64,000 nucleotides of DNA. It comes from Haloferax sp. Q22. GTDB taxonomy: Archaea; Halobacteriota; Halobacteria; Halobacteriales; Haloferacaceae. The notes beneath the pieces were generated by a model, which saw only the letters and a program-made list of their open reading frames with translations, made no database searches and was not told the DNA's origin. Within the stretch, counting starts at the first letter, position 1, and every line of letters starts with the position of its first letter. A program made the translations under genes and the position numbers. The stretch is taken from contig NZ_LOEP01000007.1 of the NCBI RefSeq assembly GCF_001482285.1, positions 1 to 64,000 of the forward strand, read 5' to 3'. Positions 8,526 to 16,826 of the stretch are shown here, one piece after another.

Positions 8526-8585
8526 ACGAACGTGGCTGCGACGCGGTCACAACCGCGGGTCGAACCGCGCCGCTGTTCGAACATG

Positions 8586-8602
8586 AATATTTATTATAGA
8601 TT
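8586..8602 (+). promoter_or_regulatory. AT-rich promoter candidate
   Basis: TATTTATTATAGATTAG is the only AT-rich stretch in this interval and is TATA-like. It would drive a short transcript starting near 8617, followed by an 8-codon reading frame at 8626-8652 and then the small gene at 8702. Confidence 0.45.
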
Positions 8603-8625
8603 AGTCAGTACTGCCGGGTACAACA

Positions 8626-8652
8626 ATGTCGGTCGTACGCGTACGTCGCTAA
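8626..8652 (+). other. Possible 8-residue leader reading frame over a 12-bp palindrome
   Basis: An ATG at 8626 opens MSVVRVRR and stops at TAA 8650-8652. Bases 8634-8645 (CGTACGCGTACG) are a perfect 12-bp palindrome. It sits between the AT-rich promoter candidate and the small gene at 8702. It may be a leader peptide, an operator, or chance. Confidence 0.3.
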
Positions 8653-8701
8653 CTCTTCTCGTCGCCGCATAGCCGTCCGACCGACCCGAACCATCAAAAT
8701 C

Positions 8702-8926
8702 GTGAGCACAAACGCCACCCCGACCTACGAACCGACCCTGCGAACAGACCGCGACGCGACCGCCGAGGGCGAGACTCGCCCCAACGCCGACCCCACCGAC
8801 CCCGCGTCGGGCGTCGCCCGGTGTCAGCGCCAGTTCGAATCGACGCGAACCGAGCGCATCCACAACCTCGTCGACCGCGAGAACCGGTCGATGCCCCGGA
8901 TGAACCGGGAATCGGCGTCCGACTGA
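8702..8926 (+). CDS. Small charged protein of unknown function
   Basis: 74 aa from GTG, rich in Asp, Glu, Arg, Thr and Pro, without hydrophobic segments. Probably disordered, except for a helix-prone C-terminal part 'CQRQFESTRTERIHNLVDRE'. Codon third positions are GC-rich as in real genes here, and a promoter-like AT stretch lies upstream. No family recognised. Confidence 0.5.
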   Translation: MSTNATPTYEPTLRTDRDATAEGETRPNADPTDPASGVARCQRQFESTRTERIHNLVDRENRSMPRMNRESASD

Positions 8927-9016
8927 ACTCGTCGACGACCCGCGCGTTATTACATAGCCCGCGTTCGGTTGCGGAGACACGTCGCTTGAAGTGAGTGGCC
9001 GACCGACGGGAGAGCG

Positions 9017-9736
9017 ATGCGATTGGCACGGATTCGAACCGACGACGGAGTGGTGTCGGGTCGGTACGACGACGGTATCGTGGTGGCCGACGGCGAGGAG
9101 TACGAAATCGGCGTCGACGCCGAGTTGCTCGCCCCCTGCGAGCCGACCGCGCTCTACTGCGTGGGCCGGAACTACGCGGCGACGGTCGACCAGATGAACT
9201 ACGATATTCCCGACCAGCCGGACTGGTTCATCAAGCCGCCGGTGTCGGTGCTCGACCCCGGTGCGGACATCGAGTACCCCGACTGGACCGACGAACTGAC
9301 CTACGCCGGCGAACTGGCCGCCGTCATCGACCGCGAGTGCTCTGACGTGGCCGAGGAAGACGTGTCGGACGTGGTCCGCGGCTACACGATTCTCAACGAC
9401 CTCGATGCGCTCGACCAGCCCGGCCGAACGGCTCGAAAAGCGTTCGACGGCTCCGGGCCGCTCGGCCCGTGGATAGAGACCAACGTAGAGCCCGCGAACA
9501 TCGACATGACGACCCACGTCGGCGGCGAACTCCGGCAGGAAGCCAACACCGAGCTCATGCTCTTTTCGCCCGCGGAGGTCGTCTCGTTCCTCTCGGAGCG
9601 CTACACCTTCCAGCCGGGCGACGTGATTTCGTTCGGTAGCCCGGCGAACCCCGGGCTGGTCGAACCCGGTGATGACGTGGAGATCTGGTACGAGGGCGTC
9701 GGAACGCTGACGAACCGCGTCGTCGACGGCAAGTAA
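9017..9736 (+). CDS. Fumarylacetoacetate hydrolase (FAH) family protein
   Basis: 239 aa. FAH-fold enzymes hydrolyse or decarboxylate beta-diketo acids, or tautomerise oxaloacetate. Visible marks are 'YCVGRNYA' (47-54), 'WFIKPPVSV', 'YAGELAAVID' (96-105), 'GYTILNDLDA' and 'DGSGPLGPWI'. In the usual metal motif E-x-E the first Glu is replaced: the alignment gives A97-G-E99. Catalysis may therefore differ from that of canonical members. GGGAG before the ATG is a possible ribosome site. Stands alone. Confidence 0.85.
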   Translation: MRLARIRTDDGVVSGRYDDGIVVADGEEYEIGVDAELLAPCEPTALYCVGRNYAATVDQMNYDIPDQPDWFIKPPVSVLDPGADIEYPDWTDELTYAGELAAVIDRECSDVAEEDVSDVVRGYTILNDLDALDQPGRTARKAFDGSGPLGPWIETNVEPANIDMTTHVGGELRQEANTELMLFSPAEVVSFLSERYTFQPGDVISFGSPANPGLVEPGDDVEIWYEGVGTLTNRVVDGK

Positions 9737-9796
9737 GGACGCGCGGGGAGACGACGAGGTGCGAGCGAACGACCGACGGTCGTCAGGTCGCCCGAC

Positions 9797-10015
9797 TCAG
9801 TTCAGCGCCTCAACCTCGTCGGCGAGGTCACCTGGCTCGTCCACAGGACCGTTGACGAACAGGCCGTGCGCCATCACGACGGCCGCGAGGGCGCTGAAGC
9901 CGACGAGCGTCGTCTGCGGCTCCATCGAGGTGAGTCGGCCGGCGACGACGCCGGCGACGAGGCTCCCGAGGATGCCGAGGAGGACGAGGTCATAGTACTG
10001 CCACGTGTAGCCCAT
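9797..10015 (-). CDS. Small two-helix membrane protein
   Basis: 72 aa. Two membrane segments: about residues 10-27 ('LVLLGILGSLVAGVVAG') and about 37-55 ('LVGFSALAAVVMAHGLFV'), then an acidic tail. Convergent with the FAH gene and divergent from aIF2-beta. Function unknown; the pattern is common among short haloarchaeal membrane proteins. Confidence 0.75.
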   Translation of the reverse strand: MGYTWQYYDLVLLGILGSLVAGVVAGRLTSMEPQTTLVGFSALAAVVMAHGLFVNGPVDEPGDLADEVEALN

Positions 10016-10154
10016 GGAAAGGCGTTCGAGAGCCAGCGCCGAAGGCGTGGCGCTCGATTCCGCCGACGGAGGCGGTGAAACGAACAGCGGCGCGTCGGTG
10101 TCGCGGGAAGGACGGTCACGGAACGGCTATACGTCGCCAGACACTCGAACCCCT

Positions 10155-10763
10155 ATGGAGTATCAGACTGCGCTCGACCGAGCGCTCAACGTCCTACCGG
10201 AACGGAACGTCGAACAGGAACGCCTCAAAGTGCCGGACCCGTCCGGCGAGACCGACGGCGCGTTCACCCGCCTCACCAACCTCGGGGAAATCGCGGACGC
10301 GCTCTCGCGGACGCCCGCGCACCTCCACAGCGCCATCCAGCGCACCCTCGGGACCAGCGGTCAGCTGGAAGGCGACCGCGCCCGCTACAGCGGATCGTTC
10401 TCCATCAACGACTTCGAGGAGGCCATCGACGGCTACGTCGAGGAGTACGTCATCTGCTCGGAGTGTGGCCTGCCGGACACCCGCCTCGTCACCGAGGACG
10501 GCGTCGACATGCTTCGCTGTGAGGCCTGTGGTGCGTTCCGCCCGGTCCAGAAGCGCTCCAGCGTGAGCAACAAGCGCCAGCGCGAGGCCGTCGAAGAGGG
10601 TCGCACCTACGAGGTCGAAATCACCGGGACCGGCCGCAAGGGCGACGGCGTCGCCCAGCGCGGGAAGTACACCATCTTCGTGCCCGGCGCGCAGGAAGGA
10701 CAGACCGTCCGCGTCTACATCAAGAACACGAGCGGGTCGCTCGCGTTCGCGCGACTCGCCTGA
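10155..10763 (+). CDS. tif2b: Translation initiation factor aIF2 subunit beta, TRAM-extended
   Basis: 202 aa. Beta subunit of the initiator-tRNA-binding factor aIF2. Core domain about 1-95, then a C-terminal zinc finger with 'CSECG' and 'CEACG'. A third domain from about 145 ('YEVEITGTGRKGDGVAQ' to 'NTSGSLAFARL') is a TRAM RNA-binding fold, an extension known from haloarchaeal versions. The ATG at 10155 is chosen because it begins the family-like 'MEYQTALDRAL'. A TATA-like GGCTATACG lies about 27 bases upstream. Confidence 0.92.
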   Translation: MEYQTALDRALNVLPERNVEQERLKVPDPSGETDGAFTRLTNLGEIADALSRTPAHLHSAIQRTLGTSGQLEGDRARYSGSFSINDFEEAIDGYVEEYVICSECGLPDTRLVTEDGVDMLRCEACGAFRPVQKRSSVSNKRQREAVEEGRTYEVEITGTGRKGDGVAQRGKYTIFVPGAQEGQTVRVYIKNTSGSLAFARLA

Positions 10764-10904
10764 GCCGGACGCACGCGTCGCACCGACGCGGCGGAACACG
10801 AGTCGCTCGGCGACCGATTTCCGCGCACAGTCTCATATTCTCTCGCCGCGGTCGCTTCTTTCGCGGGCCGAGTCACCGGCGTCGGTGACGCCCGCGAGAC
10901 GCAG

Positions 10905-11138
10905 TTATTCGTCTTCGTCGGCCTCGCCGTCACCGCCGTCACCGCCGCACCGACCGCGGAGGCCGAACAGCGCGACGAGGAGGAACACCGCTCCCTCGAC
11001 GCGCGCCGCCGTCACCACCCACGGTTTCACCGTCATCTCGCCGCCGTCCTCGTAGGCGAGGCGCGTCATCACCGCGACCAGTTTGTCCGGGAAGAGCAGT
11101 TCCACCAGACCGAACGCCGCCAACAGGGCTCGGAGCAT
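10905..11138 (-). CDS. Small membrane protein, acidic C-terminus
   Basis: 77 aa. Hydrophobic segments at about 2-22 and about 44-62 ('AARVEGAVFLLVALFGL'), then a Gly/Asp/Glu tail. Likely an integral membrane protein with a cytoplasmic acidic tail. No family recognised. Convergent with aIF2-beta. Confidence 0.7.
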   Translation of the reverse strand: MLRALLAAFGLVELLFPDKLVAVMTRLAYEDGGEMTVKPWVVTAARVEGAVFLLVALFGLRGRCGGDGGDGEADEDE

Positions 11139-11305
11139 GTCCGAATATCGGTGCGGAATCGGTGAAAAGGCGACGCTCGTTCCTACGACGCGGGAGCGAC
11201 CGTTGTTCGCGGGGCGTCGCGGGCGTCGTGGGCGTCACGGTCGCCGCGACCGTCGCGGCCGACCGAGCCACAAGTCGTATCAGGCCGCCTCGAATCGGTC
11301 ACGTC

Positions 11306-11917
11306 ATGCGATTCGAGGAGCTACAGCGGCTGTACGACGGCGCGGACTACTATTGGGGGACGGAACCGAACGAACTCGCGACCCGGACTGCGGACGCCGT
11401 CTCGCCGGAGACGCACCCCGAAGTCGTCGACCTCGGGGCGGGTGAGGGGCGCGACGCGGTCCGGTTCGCGGAGCGCGGCCACGACGTGACGGCGGTCGAT
11501 ATCTCGCCGAACGGTCTCGACAAGGCCGAACGACTCGCCGAAGAGCGGGGCGTCGAACTCACGACCCGGTGCGCCGACGTGAACGACCTCGCGTTCGAGT
11601 CGCGCTGGGACGTGGTCTACTCCATCGGGACACTCCAGTACGTCCGCCCGGAGAACCGCGAGTCGCAGTTCCGACGGTTCCGCGAGGCGACGCGCCCCGG
11701 CGGCGTTCACGCGGTGTGGGCCTTCGTCGACCACCCGGAGGTCGCGCCGGCACCCGATTGGGGTGAAAACGAACACCTCTACGACCCCGGCGAACTGGCA
11801 GGCTACTACGACGGTTGGGAAGTCCGCCACAGCGACGAGTATGTCTTTGACGACGACTCCGCGGGCGAATCGCACCGGCACGCCTGTGAGGAGTTGATTC
11901 TGCAGAAGCCGGAGTGA
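11306..11917 (+). CDS. Class I SAM-dependent methyltransferase, TehB-like
   Basis: 203 aa. Motif I 'VVDLGAGEGRDAVRFAERG' begins near residue 39 and is followed by the acidic end of strand 2, 'VTAVDIS'. 'WDVVYSIGTLQYV' supplies motif II. The Gly loop with 'EGRDA' resembles TehB/tellurite-type methyltransferases. The ATG at 11306 begins at the conserved core; a longer in-frame extension from 11162 is Arg-rich and unlikely. Substrate unknown. Confidence 0.85.
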   Translation: MRFEELQRLYDGADYYWGTEPNELATRTADAVSPETHPEVVDLGAGEGRDAVRFAERGHDVTAVDISPNGLDKAERLAEERGVELTTRCADVNDLAFESRWDVVYSIGTLQYVRPENRESQFRRFREATRPGGVHAVWAFVDHPEVAPAPDWGENEHLYDPGELAGYYDGWEVRHSDEYVFDDDSAGESHRHACEELILQKPE

Positions 11918-11971
11918 GTTCAGGGGACGACTGGTTTCGACTCGGCCGGTTCGGTCACCGCCTCAGGGCGT

Positions 11972-12991
11972 TCATTCGCCCGACTCGAACCCCGCGACGA
12001 ACGCGTCGGTCGCGTCCCGCCACGCGGCCGCGAGGTCGTCCGAAAGCGGGTCGGCGTCCCACGGCTCGACCGCGTCGTGGTCGTCCAGCCACGACACTAC
12101 CCCGCGGACGCCTTCTTCGAACTCGACCGTGTAGCGGAATCCGAGGTCGGCCTTCGCCCGGCTGTTGTCGAAGACGGTGCTGTACCGGAAGTGGTCTCGG
12201 AGCATCCGCGTCCGGTCGGGCGCGACCGCGCGAAGCACCTCGGTCGGGACGTGAACGAGGTCGGGGGCAGGCGCGTCGAGCGCGGCCGCGACGCGCTCGT
12301 GGTACTGGTTCCACGTCATCGTCTCCTCGCTCGTGACGTTGTAGGCGCGGCCGCCGACGCCCGGGCGCTCGACCGCGCCGACGAACGCCCGCGCCACGTC
12401 GTCGCGGTGGCACGGCCCCCACAGCGAGGTGCCGTCCCCGTGGACGACGATTGGCTTCCCCTCGCGGATTCGGTCGATGTACGACGAGTCCGTGCCGAGC
12501 GTGTGGACGAGCGTTCCGCCCTCGCCGTAGGTGTTCCACGGGCGGAGGACGACCACTTCGAACTCGTCGGGGTCGTGCGCGTCGAAAAACGCGTCTTCGG
12601 CGGCGATTTTCCCGGCCGCGTAGTCGCTGACCGGCGGGTTCCGCGGGCTCGATTCGGTGACGGGATTCTTCGGCGGTGGTCGGTAGTACACGTCGATGGT
12701 GCTGCAGAAGACGTAGCGGTCGGCGACGGGCCGGCAGATTTCGACCGCCTCACGGGCGGTCTCGGCGTCGAAACACGCCATGTCGACGACGACCTCGGGG
12801 CTCGCGTCCCGAATCGCGCCGCGAAGCACCGAGGGGTCACCGCGGTCACCGGTGACCCGCTCGACGCCTGTTGGGAGGTCGTCGTCGGTCTCGCCCCGCT
12901 GGAGGCTGGTCACGTCGTGGTCCGCGGCGAGGAGTCGCCGAACGATTCCCGTGCCGAGCAGTCCGGTGCCGCCGATGACGAACACGTCCAT
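11972..12991 (-). CDS. NAD-dependent epimerase/dehydratase (extended SDR)
   Basis: 339 aa. 'VIGGTGLLGTGI' at the N-terminus is the Rossmann dinucleotide loop. 'VFCSTIDVYY' and 'SDYAAGKIAAED' give the Ser/Thr and Y-x3-K catalytic elements. 'VLRPWNTYGEGG' is the substrate-side loop typical of nucleotide-sugar epimerases. The start at 12991 fits the family; a longer frame has a non-homologous leader. Convergent with the methyltransferase. The sugar substrate is not identifiable. Confidence 0.87.
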   Translation of the reverse strand: MDVFVIGGTGLLGTGIVRRLLAADHDVTSLQRGETDDDLPTGVERVTGDRGDPSVLRGAIRDASPEVVVDMACFDAETAREAVEICRPVADRYVFCSTIDVYYRPPPKNPVTESSPRNPPVSDYAAGKIAAEDAFFDAHDPDEFEVVVLRPWNTYGEGGTLVHTLGTDSSYIDRIREGKPIVVHGDGTSLWGPCHRDDVARAFVGAVERPGVGGRAYNVTSEETMTWNQYHERVAAALDAPAPDLVHVPTEVLRAVAPDRTRMLRDHFRYSTVFDNSRAKADLGFRYTVEFEEGVRGVVSWLDDHDAVEPWDADPLSDDLAAAWRDATDAFVAGFESGE

Positions 12992-13074
12992 GCGTCGTGA
13001 GGCGCTGCGAGCGATGATAAACCCCCGACAGCGGAGCGACAACACTCATCCTGTCCTAAAACCAATAATTGAAT

Positions 13075-13857
13075 ATGAAGGTGTATCTCACGGACGGAAC
13101 CAGCTTCGAGTGCGGCGGTTACAAGGCGCTCGACTCTGGCGGAGTCGTCCTCACCGCCGACAAGAAGCGCAAACAGGTCATCGGGTACGTACCGCGGGAG
13201 TCGCTGGTGTACGTCCTCCCCGACGACGTGGCACCGGGCGATTCGCTCGCCGAGGAAGACGGCGGAGACGACGCGGGCGACGTATCCGAAGGCGACGAGG
13301 CCGAAGGCGACGAAGACGGAGACGAACACGAGACTGGCGAGAGCGGGACCGACGACCGCGACGACGACACTGACCCGGCCACCGCCGAAGCCGAGGTCGA
13401 CCCGGACGTTGCGGGCGTAACCACCGTCGCCGACGGGGAGACCGAACACACCCACGAAAACCTCGCGGCGCGCATCGACGAGGTTGAAGGCCGAGTAGAC
13501 GGCCTCGACGGTCGCGTGGATGCGATGACCGAACAGTTGGCGACAGTCGTCTCGGCGGGCGGCGTCGGTGCCGAGGCGGAACGACACCCCGAGGACCCGC
13601 GGAACATCCGCGGCATCGGCGAGGCGTACGCGACCCGGCTCCGAGCGGCGGGCATCGACACCGTGTCGGCGCTCCGCGAAGCGTCCGACGAGGAACTCGC
13701 CGCCGCCGCGGACGTGTCGGCGCAGCGGGTCACCGACTGGAAACGGCGAGCCGAGCGGTACGCCGAGCAACAGGCCGCGGACGGTGATACCGAACCGGAG
13801 AGCGACGCGGACACCGAAAACGAGACCGACACCGACGACGCGACCGGTGACGGGTAG
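13075..13857 (+). CDS. Helix-hairpin-helix protein with long acidic linker
   Basis: 260 aa. N-terminal small beta domain about 1-55 ('MKVYLTDGTSFECGGYKAL'), then an Asp/Glu/Gly linker to about 115, and a short coiled-coil-like stretch 'RIDEVEGRVDGLDGRVDAM'. Next comes an HhH/DUF4332-type fold near 185-240 ('NIRGIGEAYATRLRAAGI') and an acidic tail. HhH modules usually bind DNA or proteins non-specifically. A TTG codon six bases before the ATG is an alternative start. Confidence 0.75.
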   Translation: MKVYLTDGTSFECGGYKALDSGGVVLTADKKRKQVIGYVPRESLVYVLPDDVAPGDSLAEEDGGDDAGDVSEGDEAEGDEDGDEHETGESGTDDRDDDTDPATAEAEVDPDVAGVTTVADGETEHTHENLAARIDEVEGRVDGLDGRVDAMTEQLATVVSAGGVGAEAERHPEDPRNIRGIGEAYATRLRAAGIDTVSALREASDEELAAAADVSAQRVTDWKRRAERYAEQQAADGDTEPESDADTENETDTDDATGDG

Positions 13858-13998
13858 TCGTGCGCATCGTCGTCGCCTCTGTTGTGGACCTGGGAACGGA
13901 CTCCCGCGCAGCGGCCGTTCTGCGCACCGCATCTCGTAGTTCCCATCACGCGGGAACTGGCGAAGAGGGTGATACTGTCCCCGCCCAACTCCCAGTTG

Positions 13999-14427
13999 AT
14001 GTACGACACAATCCTCGTGCCGATAGACGGGAGCGACTCGATGCAGCCGGTCGTCGAAGATGCCGCGGAACTCGCCGCAGAGCGCGACGCCGCCGTCTCC
14101 CTGCTCTACGTCGTCGACGAACGCGCCTTCCTGACGCTCGCCGACGAGCGCGTCGACGAGGTGTACGAGGAACTCAGGTCACAAGGCGAAGCCGCGCTCG
14201 CTGAGGCCGCCGAGACGATGGCCGAGTACGGCGTCGACGCCGCCACCGAACTCCGTCGCGGCGACCCGGCCGAGGAGATTCTCGCGTTCGCCGAGGAGAT
14301 AGACGCGGCGCTCATCTCGATGGGTACCCACGCGCGCTTCGAGGACAACATCCTCGGAAGCGTCTCGCGGTCGGTCGTCGTCCAGTCGAAGATACCCGTC
14401 CTCGCCACCCCCATCGAGCGGCGATAA
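13999..14427 (+). CDS. Universal stress protein (UspA family)
   Basis: 142 aa, one Usp domain. 'ILVPIDGSDSM' at the N-terminus and 'GTHARFEDNILGSVSRSVV' towards the C-terminus form the ATP-binding loop G-x2-G-x9-G(S/T) type, slightly altered. 'VLATPI' ends the fold. The ATG at 13999 starts directly at the conserved strand, and longer in-frame starts add no homologous sequence. Soluble; probably a nucleotide-binding stress regulator. Confidence 0.88.
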   Translation: MYDTILVPIDGSDSMQPVVEDAAELAAERDAAVSLLYVVDERAFLTLADERVDEVYEELRSQGEAALAEAAETMAEYGVDAATELRRGDPAEEILAFAEEIDAALISMGTHARFEDNILGSVSRSVVVQSKIPVLATPIERR

Positions 14428-14538
14428 CCCGCCCGCGCCGGGCGAGCGAACACGTCACAACACCGAAACGGGGTCCGAGGTCCTGTGTCTCGCGTATTTT
14501 TCCGATTCTCGCGGCGTTCACGGAGCCATCCCGCCGAT

Positions 14539-14811
14539 TCAGAGCCGAAGCAGCAACAGGAGGACGCCGAAGAACGTCGATGCGGCGCTGATGAGGAGCA
14601 GACCGCCGCTGATGACGAGCGTCCCGCCGTCGAACGTCGGCGTGGCCCCGCCGGCGGCGACGTTCATCACCGACATGCCCGCCGAGAGGTCGGCGACGGG
14701 GGCGAGAACGGCGATACAGAACGTCACGAGGCCGGCGACGACGAGGGCGTACGGCGTGAACGGCGGTGTCCGCCGGGTCGGGTGGCGGCGGACCGGATAG
14801 CTGCGAGACAT
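14539..14811 (-). CDS. Small membrane protein
   Basis: 90 aa. Basic N-terminus, then hydrophobic segments about 22-45 ('ALVVAGLVTFCIAVLAPVA') and about 67-90 ('LVISGGLLLISAASTFFG' to the end). Two membrane helices are likely. Not recognised. Convergent with the UspA gene. Confidence 0.7.
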   Translation of the reverse strand: MSRSYPVRRHPTRRTPPFTPYALVVAGLVTFCIAVLAPVADLSAGMSVMNVAAGGATPTFDGGTLVISGGLLLISAASTFFGVLLLLLRL

Positions 14812-15141
14812 ACAGCACGTACGTCACCACCCTAATTTGGTACGTGTCGGCTACTCACCGGAGACGGACGTTAGACCCGTCCTACCGCCGCGACACCGGG
14901 ATTATCGGCGAGGCGATCGCACCGTCGGATAGCCCCCGTCGGGCGAACGTTTTTCGACCTAGGTCGAGCCTAACACCGAGCGGATGCACCGCAAAGTCGT
15001 GCTTGTGGGCGCGTTCGGGTTCGAAAAGGGCTTTTCCCCCGTGCGACGGGAAAAACAGAAACGGACCCCAACAGACGCACATCGGCGGTCGGCGTGGGGT
15101 GGGTGACGGGTGGCCTCGGTCCGGTCACCGAACTCCGGGTC
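14812..15141. other. 330-bp gene-free interval with palindrome and hairpins
   Basis: Holds the 14954-14967 palindrome, a GAAAAG-GG-CTTTTC inverted repeat at 15023-15036, and CCCGT-GCG-ACGGG at 15038-15050 flanked by TTTT and AAAA. The last two could end the msrB transcript arriving from the right. A 40-codon frame at 14984 on the plus strand is not convincing. Confidence 0.4.
14954..14967. promoter_or_regulatory. 14-bp perfect palindrome TCGACCTAGGTCGA
   Basis: The palindrome lies in a 330-bp gap between a membrane protein gene and msrB. Its size and symmetry fit a dimeric repressor operator. CCTAAC follows ten bases later, reminiscent of half-sites bound by DtxR/SirR-type metal regulators, but that link is speculative. 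No gene start lies directly beside it. Confidence 0.35.
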
Positions 15142-15543
15142 CTACTGTTCGTCCGCCTCGAAGTCGAGCGCGACCGAGTTGATACAGAATCGCTTGCCGG
15201 TCGGCTCCGGGCCGTCGTCGAAGACGTGGCCGAGGTGGCCGCCGCAGGTCGAACAGACGACCTCGGTGCGGTCCATCCCGTGGCTCAGGTCGCGCCGAAG
15301 CTCGATGTTCGAGTCCTCGGCGGCGTAGAAGCTCGGCCACCCGCAGTTCGAGTCGTACTTCGTCTCCGAGTCGAACAGCTCGGTCCCACAGCCGGCACAG
15401 CGGTAGACGCCGTCGTCGCTCCGGTCGACGTGTTCGCCGGAGAACCGCGGCTCGGTCCCCTGTTCGCGGAGGACGCGGTAGGCGTCCTCCGAGAGTCGCT
15501 CGCGCCACTCGGACTCGGAGAGGCTGAAGTCGCTGTCACTCAT
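15142..15543 (-). CDS. msrB: Peptide methionine-(R)-S-oxide reductase
   Basis: 133 aa. Repairs oxidised methionine in proteins using thiols. Zinc site C49-x2-C52 and C97-x2-C100; catalytic Cys120 in 'KRFCINS'; C67 in 'SNCGWPSF' is at the usual resolving or conserved position. Full length for the family. The ATG at 15543 is used; a longer frame adds unrelated residues. Confidence 0.93.
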   Translation of the reverse strand: MSDSDFSLSESEWRERLSEDAYRVLREQGTEPRFSGEHVDRSDDGVYRCAGCGTELFDSETKYDSNCGWPSFYAAEDSNIELRRDLSHGMDRTEVVCSTCGGHLGHVFDDGPEPTGKRFCINSVALDFEADEQ

Positions 15544-15605
15544 GCGTCCAGAGAGGGTTCGGACGCCCAAAGGCTCGTCGGCTACTCGCGTCGGAGGTCG
15601 GCCGG

Positions 15606-16022
15606 CTACCCGCGTCGGAGGAACTCCGGCAGCCGTATCCGAGAGAAGTCGTCGCCGCCGCCGTCGAGGACGGACGCTCGGCCGACGGCTTTGGGAATGC
15701 CCTGTTTGTCCGTCGGCTTCTGCATCGTCACGTCGGCGCGCCCCGCCGTAGAGGGCGATGTCTCCTCGTCGACGAGCGCCTCCCAGACGTCCTGTTTCGA
15801 GTCGTACTCCGACTCGTTGCGGGCGACCCGCTGTTTCCCCTCCTCGAAGGCGAGTTGGAGGACGCTCCGGCCGTAGGCGGTCCCGGCCTGCCGGCGGATG
15901 CGCTCGAACTCGCCGCGGTTCGGGTGGCCGAGCGCGCTGGAGACGCCGAGGGCGTACATCCGGCGGATGGCCTCCTCGTCCGAAATCGTCCGCCAGTCCG
16001 TTCCGAAGACCCGTTCGTACAT
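15606..16022 (-). CDS. Conserved hypothetical protein, partner of KaiC-like gene
   Basis: 138 aa, soluble, helical N-terminal half ('DEEAIRRMYALGVSSALGH'), basic loop in the middle. The ATG at 16022 is preceded by GAGGTGA, a strong ribosome site. A GTG at 16034 directly abutting the upstream stop is the alternative. It follows the KaiC-like ATPase at 13 bases, so the two are probably co-transcribed and functionally linked. Family not recognised. Confidence 0.72.
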   Translation of the reverse strand: MYERVFGTDWRTISDEEAIRRMYALGVSSALGHPNRGEFERIRRQAGTAYGRSVLQLAFEEGKQRVARNESEYDSKQDVWEALVDEETSPSTAGRADVTMQKPTDKQGIPKAVGRASVLDGGGDDFSRIRLPEFLRRG

Positions 16023-16035
16023 TGTTGTGGTCACC

Positions 16036-16740
16036 TCAGAGGTCGACCTTCGAGCGGGGGTCGACGACTAGTCCGTTGTCGGTGAACTCGAGCGACCGGA
16101 TGTCGCAGTCGATGTTCGTCCCGCGCATCTTGATGACCTGAATGCCGCGCGTCATGCCCGTCGCCTCCAGATAGTTGTGGAAGAACACCACGCCGTGGGC
16201 GAGGAAGTGCTCGTCGGAGTACGACGAGGGGTCGGTCATCTCGGAGATGAGAAGCGTCGTGGCGTCGCCCTGCTTGAGCGCCGTCAGAAACCGCGTCATC
16301 TCCTCGGAGCCGTTGGCGAAAAACAGCCGGAGCAACATCGTCGAGTCGATAACGAGGCGGTCGACCTGCCGGGAGTTGACGAACGCGACGATTTTGTCGG
16401 TGAGGCTCTGGACGCTCGACGACCCCCCGCTCTGGGAGAACTTGTTGAGAATGTGTTTCCCCTTCGGGCTCACGAGGTTGATGAATCGAAAGCCCTCGGA
16501 GCTGGCGAGCGTCTCGAAGCCGAAGTCGAAACTCGACATGTCGTTTATCAGCTCGTCTTCGGTCTCGTGCATGGTGATGTACATGCACTTCTCGCCGTTA
16601 CGAAGCCCCTCGGCCATGAACTGCGACGTGAACGTCGTCTTCCCGCTGCCCGGCGGCCCGCTCAGTACGTACAGTCGGCGCGGGAGGAAACCCCCCTGGA
16701 TGAGTTCGTCGAACCCGCTTACCCCACTCGGAATCCGCAT
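16036..16740 (-). CDS. KaiC/RAD55-like RecA-fold ATPase
   Basis: 234 aa, single KaiC domain. Walker A 'GPPGSGKTT' (28-36); 'VDRLVIDSTMLL' is the Walker B strand; N-terminal 'IPSGVSGFDELIQGGF' is the family signature. Haloarchaea have many such stand-alone ATPases, often tied to signalling or motility. It is first in a two-gene operon with the 138-aa protein. Substrate or partner not deducible. Confidence 0.88.
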   Translation of the reverse strand: MRIPSGVSGFDELIQGGFLPRRLYVLSGPPGSGKTTFTSQFMAEGLRNGEKCMYITMHETEDELINDMSSFDFGFETLASSEGFRFINLVSPKGKHILNKFSQSGGSSSVQSLTDKIVAFVNSRQVDRLVIDSTMLLRLFFANGSEEMTRFLTALKQGDATTLLISEMTDPSSYSDEHFLAHGVVFFHNYLEATGMTRGIQVIKMRGTNIDCDIRSLEFTDNGLVVDPRSKVDL

Positions 16741-16826
16741 GGTCGGACACTCGCCCGTCTTATTATAATCGTTCCGGGACTAGTATCGAAATTGAGACTT
16801 CGAGACGGCACCGAGCGCCTGACTCG

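Noticed and set aside
14882-15082. 66-codon minus-strand frame in the same gap
   Set aside because: Composition is not coding-like, and it covers the palindrome and hairpins.
14984-15106. 40-codon plus-strand frame (MHRKVVLVGAFGFEKG...)
   Set aside because: Third positions are not GC-biased and the frame runs through a hairpin that better fits a terminator of msrB.
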